NCBI GenBank assembly: GCA_963681505.1
Contig: OY811976.1
Span: 7,135,467 to 7,199,466, forward strand
Source: Eunapius fragilis
Taxonomy: Eukaryota; Porifera; Demospongiae; Spongillida; Spongillidae
DNA length: 64,000 nt
Direction: 5' to 3'
Shown: one piece after another, positions 56,728 through 64,000 of the stretch
How the letters are laid out: every line of letters starts with the position of its first letter
Position numbering within the stretch: the first letter of the stretch is position 1
The notes under the pieces: model-generated
Databases searched by the model: none
What the model was told of the DNA's origin: nothing
What the model saw: the letters and a program-made list of their open reading frames with translations, nothing else
Position numbers and translations under genes: made by a program

Positions 56728-57009
56728 CACACCCACCCAAGATCTGAGCACTTGGTGTCATTTGAAGTAGGTTTCTGGATCTTAGTGGCTTGAGCAGCGC
56801 CACTTTCAAAAGGCAATCCAGTATGTATAAGTCCAGTACATGCAACAACTGGTGTGTTGTATGTATTGGACCAACTAACCATGGTGTTAAATGGGAGACT
56901 TTGCATTTGGTCATAGCAAACATTCTGTGTGTGTGTGTGTGTTGTGTATATGTGTGCATGTGTGATATGTATAGTGATATACATGTGTGCATGTGTTTAT
57001 ATGCATGAG

Positions 57010-57550
57010 CAAATAATTAACTAACACACATCAAGCCAGCTGCTGCTCACCTAACAGTACAGAAGCAGTCCATTAGCAGAAGAGCGATAACATATGCACA
57101 ATGCACACACATCTAATGCACACAAACACATGCACATATTCTCAACAGACATATATGATATATTCTCAACAGACATATATGATATATTCTCAACAGACAT
57201 ATGCACACCCACACACAATGCATATGATCTAGCTAGCTCCCCTTGTGTATGATCTAGCTCCCCTTGCTTGAGAGGTCCAGCTAGTTGATACTTGGGCTAT
57301 TGAGCCCCACTTTATAACATGCAGAAATGTTATAAAAACACAGAAATGCACAAATACATACTCCAGACATATACCACACACACACACACACACACTCACA
57401 AAACAACGTACATGTACATGGAGAAACACCTCTAGCTTGAGAGGTCCAGTTCCAATCTATTGTCAGTCCAGCTTGCCCAAATACTAGACTACTGAGACCT
57501 ATGTGAGTGTATGAAGTAAGTGACACAAATGAACACACAAGTACAATATC
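57010..57550 (-). repeat. Third copy of the duplicated exon-bearing block
   Basis: Shares TCAAGCCAGCTGCTGCT and exon-like pieces with 53965-55500, but is shorter. A 23-bp ATATATGATATATTCTCAACA unit is repeated three times at 57148-57200. A (CA)n tract lies at 57371-57395. Confidence 0.5.
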
Positions 57551-57839
57551 CACATGCACACACACACACACACATTCACACACATGCAGATGCACACACA
57601 TGCATCCATGTGCATTGACATTCACATGCATATACACATGCACACAAGCATACACATGCATGCACACAAGCACACACATACATATGGCACCAACACTTTT
57701 GTAATGGAAACTGATTCAACAACTAGACAATATCACACTGTTAGGCCTATACAGTTGTATAGGCAGGCTGGTTGTAGGCTATTTCAAATGTTGTTTAGTA
57801 CTTAGTTTGGCGGGGTCTGGTAAATATACAAGATATTAT

Positions 57840-58011
57840 TGAGTCCAGTCTGAAGCGTACGGCACCCCCCCCCCCCCCCCCCCCCCCCCCACTTTTCGTA
57901 TCGGACCTGAAGCGGACAGCAAACCCCCCCCCCCCCCCCGCTTTTCGTATCGGGCCTGAAGCGGACAGCACCACCACCCCCACCACCCCACCCCCGCTTT
58001 TCGTATCGCGG
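57840..58011. repeat. Tandem unit with poly-C tracts
   Basis: Three to four copies of a segment reading CTTTTCGTATCGGACCTGAA then GCGGACAGC, each followed by a C-rich run of variable length. Related single units occur at 58395-58480 and 61712-61785. Confidence 0.8.
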
Positions 58012-58261
58012 CAGTGACGTAGTGTGAGTGTTGAGCGCCCGGGGGGGGGAGGGGTACCTAGCGGAAAAGAGGGAAGGGGAGGAGCCTTATATTATATGAA
58101 CGGGTTTACAACTGCCCCCTGTATCTGCCGATGCGTTCTGAGTTCTCGTTGACGCGATAATTAATTATCTAGCTCTCGTCTATTTCGACGCCCCCTCAAC
58201 CCTGCACCCGGGGACATATGTCCCCCCCCCCCCCCCCTCCCCCCCCCTCTCTACGCCACTG
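58012..58261. mobile_element. 250-bp hAT-type MITE with G/C runs
   Basis: Left end CAGTGACGTAGTG, right end inverted CAGTGGCGTAGAGAG. Target duplication TATCGCGG (58004-58011) and TATTGCGG (58262-58269), 7 of 8 matching. No coding capacity. Confidence 0.75.
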
Positions 58262-58735
58262 TATTGCGGGTCTAAACTTCCCTTTTGGAAAATTCTGTAT
58301 CCGCCCCTGGAGAGGGTGCTCCAGGTGCTTTTGAGCACCCCCCTCGGCCAAAATTGTAACCGTTAGTTATTAATTATAACGACAACGTGCCAAAGGCCTC
58401 CAATTTTCGTATATGACTTGAAGCGGACTGCATCCCACTCCCTCCCACACTCACTTTTCATATCGGACCAGAAGCGGGCCCTTCCCTTCCCCCCCCCCCC
58501 CACCGTCCCCCCCCCCCCCCCCCCCAGAATTCCTGACCTCCCTCGCTGAAATTCTGGATACGCCACTGCATATATACTACGTATGTGGGTCAAGCTATGG
58601 TTGTTACGCACATGTAGAACGCCTATAAGCACCTCAGATGTAACATACCTGAGTGAGTCACACAGTGGTAGAGCCCGTATAAAAACGTCCATTACGTCAT
58701 ACAAGTGGAAGAATTAATAATGGGGACATTCAGTA
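58262..58735. other. Cluster of hAT-like MITE ends and C runs
   Basis: Two further termini of the same style (ATCCGCCCCTG near 58305; GGATACGCCACTG at about 58558-58570) with C runs between. Probably overlapping truncated MITEs. Confidence 0.5.
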
Positions 58736-59934
58736 CCTAACACCACTGAAGTGACTCTGGAACCTTGAAAAGTAGAGGAAAGAGTGTTTTTGAAGTATCT
58801 GGCCCCTTCTTCGATGATCTGGCTAACATTTTAATCACTGATTCTTACTGCAACTATCACAGATCCTGAGAAAAATGCACAAACATCTTGACAAAACCCA
58901 AATTTCTACACAATTTCTACATGTGTCTATGGACGTGTTGTTTTAGGGCCATGGAACCTACAGATAGACCCTGAATTTTTTTGTTTCATCAATAACGCAT
59001 AGTGAAAGATGTTCTTAACTATATTTTTGACCGCTTTCCTTTTTTCTGTCGATTCCTGATTTATACTGAACAGAAATGCACTTTGCTCCATACATGTCAA
59101 TGGACGCGTGCGCGGAAAATTAACGGACGTTTGCATTGACGCGTCAGGAATACGTAATGAGCGTCCGAAATTTCTGGTAATGCACCGCTTTATGCTGCCG
59201 TATTGACCGAATGAAAAAAGATGATATGATAATTAATATACCGTTGGAATGCACATTTTGTACTCTTTTTAGAACCATGCAGAGCAGAAATATCAATTTG
59301 AAAAAAAAATCCAAGTACCTAATTAAGGTCCATATCGCGATACAAATGTCATGGGATATACGGAGATAGATGGAGGAATGGACGGAGATAGACGGATAAA
59401 TACGAAGGGTACTTCAGCAGGTACAACGAACTATAGCTAGTTAAAATGTTCGGCCATACACACTAACGTACCGCGTAACACAAATACAGTAAATTGTCCA
59501 CCCCCATCGAAATATAAATGGTTCGTTATTTAAACTTGTAACCACAAACCGATTGTACTTTAAGTATCTTTTTTTCGTAGGAATACAGGGGGAGGGGGTA
59601 TAGTGGCAAAATTACAACAATTTGCATTGGCTCATTCATATAATTCATGCCGCAGGAAAAGTGAAGTCGAGCTCCTTTTATATCAGTTTGGCAACATAAT
59701 GGAAATAGAATTCACCACCTGCCCTACAGCATGATAGGACGGTTTATGTGTTGGTTCTTTTGTCGCCGCCACAACAACGCGCGTACGCAGCCTCATCTAT
59801 GAAAATGGTGTGATTATTTTAATAAATAATTGCTCGATGAATAAACTTAAAGATATCGCGATACAATATCGCTACTCATATCGCGATATAGACGATATCG
59901 GCAAAAGACCATATCGCGGCAGCACTGGTGCCAT
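58736..59934. other. Spacer with ATATCGCGATAT palindromes
   Basis: Copies of ATATCGCGATA at about 59331, 59850 and 59880. The right edge (59908-59930) is the inverse of CAGTGCTGCCGCGATATGG, a hAT-like terminus similar to that at 33135, but its left partner was not found. No gene. Confidence 0.45.
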
Positions 59935-60064
59935 CCAGAACTGAGCGGAAGTATTCGTGCAACACGCCGCGAGATGTTGCCGGGCTGTTGTGTGGGCTGC
60001 GCATCACTTTCGTCCGTACCTCATGGACGACAGTTCGAACTTCGTACAGACCATCACTGTCTGA
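59930..60064 (-). CDS. Possible exon ending at a hAT-like terminus
   Basis: After a TGATCTAG acceptor the minus frame codes SDSDGLYEVRTVVHEVRTKV and SPATSRGVLHEYFRSVLDG. It has higher GC than its surroundings, like the TOG exon upstream. It runs straight into a CAGTGCTGCCGCG element end. Probably a host exon truncated or extended by an insertion. Its link to 60366-60812 is a guess. Confidence 0.35.
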
Positions 60065-60365
60065 AATGCTGCATTCCTAGATCAAGGAGCCGGAGGGTCA
60101 GGTGGCGCCCTGGCTTGTGAGGCCGCTACATATGGATTGGAACAGATATATGACAATTCTGAGGCATCATATTGTAATGTTACTTGCTGTATAGGCTGAG
60201 CTGTTAAAACATCTCCCTATAGTGACCCTTGATGCTGTAGACAATGGCAGCAGTTTCACCAACATCACATGATTTAGTAACTGCAGTAATCTCATTGTGA
60301 TGAATGGACCCTTAAAACCGTTTTCCTTTTAATTTTTAAATAACTCAACAGATTATTTGCTCGTT

Positions 60366-60812
60366 TCACTGTGCCTTCGCCATGGACAGGGACGTGTTGG
60401 CTGCAGTCTTGCCCAGGATCCAGTCCACGTCCTGTCCCGAAAGCAGGTGGCCATTGGAGCGGTCGGCGACGTTGACAAAGTGTTCCACCAGGCCGTCCCT
60501 ACCCAACACGGCGTAGCTCTCCCGCGAAAGGCGCGCGCGAAAAGCCCCCATCAAGCTAACCGACCCAGGCGCCAGGAGTCCGACCGCAATCATCTTTCTC
60601 TCCAGGTTGGCAATGGCGGAGATGAGCTGCTGCAGCTGGTCCTTGTTGTCCACCAGGCCGAACAGGAGCACAACGGCCTCGAGACCCGCCTGCCTCACCT
60701 TGGCCTTCTTGTCCCCCAAACAGGGGACGAGGTCCTCCACCAGGCAAGAGACGTCCAGCTGCTGGTGGGGGAAGCTCAGGAGGGCCGCATCTTTTGTCTT
60801 CCTATGCATCAG
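60366..60812 (-). CDS. TOG/HEAT-repeat protein exon, TOGARAM/CLASP-like
   Basis: The minus frame begins after a GATGCATAG acceptor (KTKDAALLSFPHQQLDV) and contains HEAT-type helices: CLVEDLVPCLGDKKAKVRQA, GLEAVVLLFGLVDNKDQLQQ, LISAIANLERKMIAVGLLA. It then has SRESYAVLGRDGLVEHFVNV and LLSGQDVDWILGK. LGDKK.KVR in a helix-turn is characteristic of TOG domains, which bind tubulin. The late LLSG.D.DWIL segment recalls TOGARAM1, a ciliary microtubule regulator. The GC content is well above the rest of the window. Upstream and downstream exons are not seen. The exon ends at a TGA, or at a GTGAAA donor overlapping it. Confidence 0.55.
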   Translation of the reverse strand: MMHRKTKDAALLSFPHQQLDVSCLVEDLVPCLGDKKAKVRQAGLEAVVLLFGLVDNKDQLQQLISAIANLERKMIAVGLLAPGSVSLMGAFRARLSRESYAVLGRDGLVEHFVNVADRSNGHLLSGQDVDWILGKTAANTSLSMAKAQ

Positions 60813-60899
60813 CGTGCATAGGACCATACAAGGTTTATCAAGAACCAAGATTATATTCGTGGGTGGAGCTGCATGATTAAACCAAAGCACCGCGTGCCT

Positions 60900-61128
60900 T
60901 GTGCTGTGCCCTCACAATTTTCCCTGATGGAATCATGCTACCCATTTACACGCGATCTTTGAGACTAATAGTCTGATATGCTGAGCTGTGAGGTTGTGGC
61001 TTTAGCCTAGCCATGCATACAACAGATTAGCCCACATCATTACTATACATTTAGTAGTATTGTTACATTTCTAAAATAATGTGCGCACATTCTCAAATAT
61101 GCAAAGGTGTTATCGATGTGATCTAATT
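60900..61128. other. Spacer
   Basis: Anonymous AT-rich DNA. No gene seen. Confidence 0.4.
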
Positions 61129-61428
61129 CTAACAAGTAAATAAAAACATTCTCTATGAGAAAGTTGGTGGCATATAGGATTTGAAGGCAATGGTGGTGTA
61201 AAAAGGAAGGAAACAAGGGTCTAATAATAAGGAAAAATGGAATAGTCCTATATTTAGCACACGAACAACATACTATATCCTACATATAGAAATGTGCTAA
61301 ATATAGGACTATTCCATTTTTCCTTATTACTAGACCCTTGTTTCCTTCCTTTTTACACCACCATTGCCTTCAAATCCTATATGCCACCAACTTTCTCATA
61401 GAGAATGTTTTTATTTACTTGTTTCATT
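61129..61428. mobile_element. Hairpin MITE, copy 4
   Basis: Best preserved of the family: arms of about 138 bp beginning AACAAGTAAATAAAAACATT, with only a few mismatches, and a loop at about 61264-61290. Contains ATAGTCCTATATTTAGCACA and its in-arm inverse. Confidence 0.85.
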
Positions 61429-61549
61429 GATTTTTATTCATACCCGATTATGAGCCGTATAGCATGTTAAGTAATCCATCTTGATATGAGAGGGAGGTTG
61501 TAAAGGTACGACATACCATTGAGTGACCTTAACTCTTTTCGCCGAGCGA

Positions 61550-61890
61550 GATGCACGTTCAGGACTATGGCAATATCGCTGTCTTTTTTCAGGATCTGCT
61601 CGATACCTTGCACGTCGAGAGGTCCGTTCCTTTTCAGGATCTGAGGGGGCTTTTAAGGGGCGGCCGAAATAGAAGAGAGGTTATTAATTGTCGCCCCAGC
61701 GCGATCGAACCCACAAACGCATTTTGTATCGGGCCAGAAGCAGACAGCACCCTCCCCCCCCCCCCCCCCCCCCCCCCCTACTAATCGCATCTCGATACCT
61801 TGCGCGTCGAGAGATCCGTTTCTTTTCAGGCTCTGCTCGATAGTTTTCACGTTTGAGAGGCCCGCTTCTTTTCAGGCTCTGCTTTGTAGT
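61550..61890. repeat. About 50-bp tandem repeat interrupted by a poly-C unit
   Basis: Four copies of a segment reading TTTTCAGG(A/C)TCTGCTCGATA with GCACGTCGAGAGGTCCGTT-like continuation. Between copies 2 and 3 sits a GTATCGGGCCAGAAGC poly-C unit like that at 57840. Confidence 0.75.
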
Positions 61891-62049
61891 TCCGCTCGGG
61901 CTGAATCTAATACGTCGTCTCTAGTTTTGAGGTACTATGCTCGTCGTTTGGCTTTCTTCTTATCCTGACGTGCATGAAGGCATTTTGAGAAAAAAAAACT
62001 TCACTAAGTTACAAAGAGCGTCAAACCTAAACGATCGAATAACAAGAAT

Positions 62050-62618
62050 GATTATAGTACGCACGTGCACGTTATTAAAAATACATAACCGCCAAAGTTA
62101 ATTACCACTACGTGTAGTGCCCAGACCGTACACATTTGATGTATACTGCTAGTACTTCGTATAAAGAGCGACGTAGGACCTATCCGAGTCGTGTCAGTGC
62201 AGTAAGCTATACGTGATTTGCTAACACAACCACCGATAAATGTCATGTAGCCTCGAGACGTTTTGACCACAGAAGCGAAAATGCCAGTGAATTCTGAAGC
62301 CATTGGTGTGATTTTCATTTCTTAAAAGTGTTCCTATCCCGAGTTATGCGTGGTCAAGAACAAGAACAAGAACAAGAAGAACGAGAAATACGTGGGACTG
62401 GGTACGAGTTTCAAAAATTGTTTTGTTCTCTACAACCACGCGGTTTTGTGACATCAAACAAACACGAAACTGCTTGTTGTTGCCTTCTTGTACGACGACG
62501 ATAACAAGGTAAGCCATCCGCTCGTCGGGAGTCTTGTTAGAAGCGGGTCGCGTTTTTTTAATGACATTCATAATCGGGGTCAAATCCTATATGAGAGTTA
62601 CTAACGTAACTCTCGATA
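62050..62618 (-). repeat. Hairpin-leader dispersed repeat, copy 4
   Basis: In minus orientation: stem GAGAGTTAC/GTAACTCTC with loop GTTA (plus 62593-62614), ATATAGG, then a frame MNVIKKTRPASNKTPDERMA. The shared CCTATCCCGAGTTATG segment and a second open frame (62318-62052, MKITPMASEFTGIFASVVKT) follow. The longest and most open of the four copies. Its leader sits only 20 bp from the 3' end of the receptor gene. Confidence 0.65.
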
Positions 62619-62634
62619 TTGAGTTTTCAATTGT

Positions 62635-63433
62635 TTATATCTTTGAATCTGGTTCCTTCGCAGTACAGTCTTTGACTCCAGTCAGCAGATGTGCACGTAA
62701 AAATAGCCAAAGATGGGCAAACTTCTCCTGTATGGCTCCAAAGTTCACAGCATATAGAAGATTCAAAACTGGAAAAAGGCCAATGAGTGCATGTACAGTA
62801 GTCCATATTTCATAAGCTCCCAGAGTTTGCAAAGCTGTTTTAATACTGTCACATTTTGGGTTTGTACCTGCTGCCTCACATGCAAAATAGTTTCCAAACC
62901 CTGAAATAAGCTTATCAGTATTTTTGGCGGTGATAGTGGCTGCTACTGTAATTGTTGGTCCAAAACTTATTAAATAGCAGAGCAGAAGTAGAAGCTTTAG
63001 TTCCGTTGTTGGCAAAGATTCTGCATTGGAATTTCTCCACCTCTTGAATTTAAGCTGAAAAATAAAATTTCATAAGTAATTCAACATAATCAATGTACCT
63101 TGATAGTAGTCATGAAGGCAATGATCAATAATGGTCCACCAGTAGCACCAATTACATTTATCATAACTGCAATTGAGTAGTATGCAACATCAGGATTTTT
63201 AGGAAGGCACACAACTTGTGGGTAAAGGGCAGTCAAATATCCTCCAGTTGAAACTGCTGCAATTACAGGAGTGCAAGGTAGCAACACTGCTAAGAGCACT
63301 ACTGTGAGATGGACAATTCTGCTACTTTCAACTCCTCGGGAGTAGAAAGGAAATTGGGTTTTCACAAAAATTACACTCACATGGCATAACCAAAGGATGT
63401 AGAGCTGGATTAATGTGTAGGTGTAGATAATGC
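62635..63433 (-). CDS. Seven-transmembrane receptor-like gene, last two exons
   Basis: Exons 63099-63433 and 62635-63054, GT-AG intron of 44 bp, phases matching, stop at 62635. The first exon codes three hydrophobic helices (TYTLIQLYILWLCHVSVIF; IVHLTVVLLAVLLPCTPVIA; VAYYSIAVMINVIGATGG). The second codes two more (LKLLLLLCYLISFGPTITVA; VHALIGLFPVLNLLYAVNF) and a short cytoplasmic tail. Spacing and the proline-bearing last helices fit TM3 to TM7 of a G-protein-coupled receptor, but no class-defining motif is certain. Upstream exons are not identifiable in the last 560 bases. Other multi-pass membrane families are possible. Confidence 0.55.
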
Positions 63434-63439
63434 CTATAA

Positions 63440-63954
63440 AGAGTTTCAGATTTAAAAAATTCATTTAACTCGATCAGTAGATTTCATTTATGGCAACAAA
63501 AAAGCATAGCAAAATATTGAGTGCATACATGCACATGCATGTGTGTTTTAGCTAAAGGCTAGATCCCATTGAAGATAAATACATGTACAATAGATAATAG
63601 TGATATTAGTTAAAATAAAGTCAATGTAAATGTAAGATTTATATGCACCAATTGAATAAAGGATAAGGAAACAGAAAATGGAATTTATAAATATTACGGA
63701 CATACAGTTCAACAGTTCAAGAAACTATACCTATGTATGTCATTTGCAAAATGGAGGTGCGAAACATTTATAACTTCATGATTTCATATACTAGATGATT
63801 GCTGGTACCTATTGCATATGTTTTAATAGCACCAGGTGTAAGCGTCTTGTAAGGCAGATCGTTGAACATATCGTGTCGATAATGAGGCTAACCACCATGA
63901 TTTGTACACCATATACAGAAACGCTCTAATTTTCAAACTAAATGTCCAGCGGTG
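63440..63954. other. Intron or upstream region of the receptor-like gene
   Basis: AT-rich, with ACATGCACATGCATGT-like words near 63530. No further exon recognised. Confidence 0.4.
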
Positions 63955-64000
63955 CGGTGCATGGTTTATCTGATAATAGCTTGAGATCAGTTTACTTAGG
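63955..64000 (+). mobile_element. Start of another copy of the palindromic element
   Basis: TGCATGGTTTATCTGATAAT and GATCAGTTTACTTAGG match 1590-1625 (inverse) and 365-400. The window ends inside this copy. Confidence 0.65.

Noticed and set aside
60357-60821. A 154-codon plus-strand frame opposite the TOG exon
   Set aside because: The minus frame shows HEAT/TOG motifs and an acceptor site. The plus frame is open because of high GC.
62593-62614. Hammerhead ribozyme at the leader hairpins
   Set aside because: The CTGATGA and GAAA core is not present around any of the four hairpins.

Overview
This is eukaryotic, AT-rich, repeat-saturated DNA with short GT-AG introns (mostly about 60 to 400 bp). 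The element families and small multi-exon membrane-protein genes fit a non-bilaterian marine invertebrate. A demosponge is my best guess, but nothing here is diagnostic. Most of the 64 kb is mobile DNA, much of it nested; host genes are few and small.

Layout. 1-1.9 kb: a palindromic (foldback-like) element, whose family reappears at the last 45 bases of the window. 2.1-6.2 kb: two copies of a segmental duplication, each preceded by a roughly 180-bp tandem array. 7.0-13.0 kb: a TIR-bounded DNA element split by a young Ty3/Gypsy-like LTR retrotransposon (7769-12422, 5-bp target duplication). 13.6-18.6 kb: a tandemly duplicated five-exon gene for a small four-helix membrane protein. The 17.0-18.2 kb copy is open throughout and the 13.6-14.7 kb copy is decayed. 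18.7-19.1 kb: a 24-bp minisatellite. 19.3-21.0 kb: non-LTR retrotransposon pieces.

21.0-29.5 kb: a piggyBac-like transposase pseudogene cut in two by a 7.5-kb CACTA/EnSpm-like element (21771-29278). That element carries two divergent multi-exon genes, a transposase (minus) and a BEN-domain protein with nine 20-residue repeats (plus). 29.8-31.4 kb: a fossil P-loop/Crinkler-like gene. 31.6-32.4 kb: two copies of a dispersed repeat whose leader hairpin covaries between copies. 32.9-34.2 kb: a repeat-protein gene with a short hAT insertion. 35.1-39.3 kb: a full-length ZMYM1-type hAT transposon next to an internally deleted relative.

39.5-50.3 kb: a 10.8-kb Ginger-like element (integrase, CXC, Ulp1-type protease and PHD modules) into which a 6.95-kb foldback element with giant inverted arms and 27-bp satellite arrays has jumped. 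50.3-60 kb: minisatellites, many (CA)n/(TG)n tracts, duplicated exon-like blocks, a non-LTR fragment and hAT-type MITEs. 60.4-60.8 kb: a GC-rich exon of a TOG/HEAT-repeat protein. 62.6-63.4 kb: the last two exons of a seven-transmembrane-receptor-like gene.

There is no operon-like gene cooperation. The functional links are within elements: transposase with BEN protein in the EnSpm-like element, and integrase with protease in the Ginger-like element.
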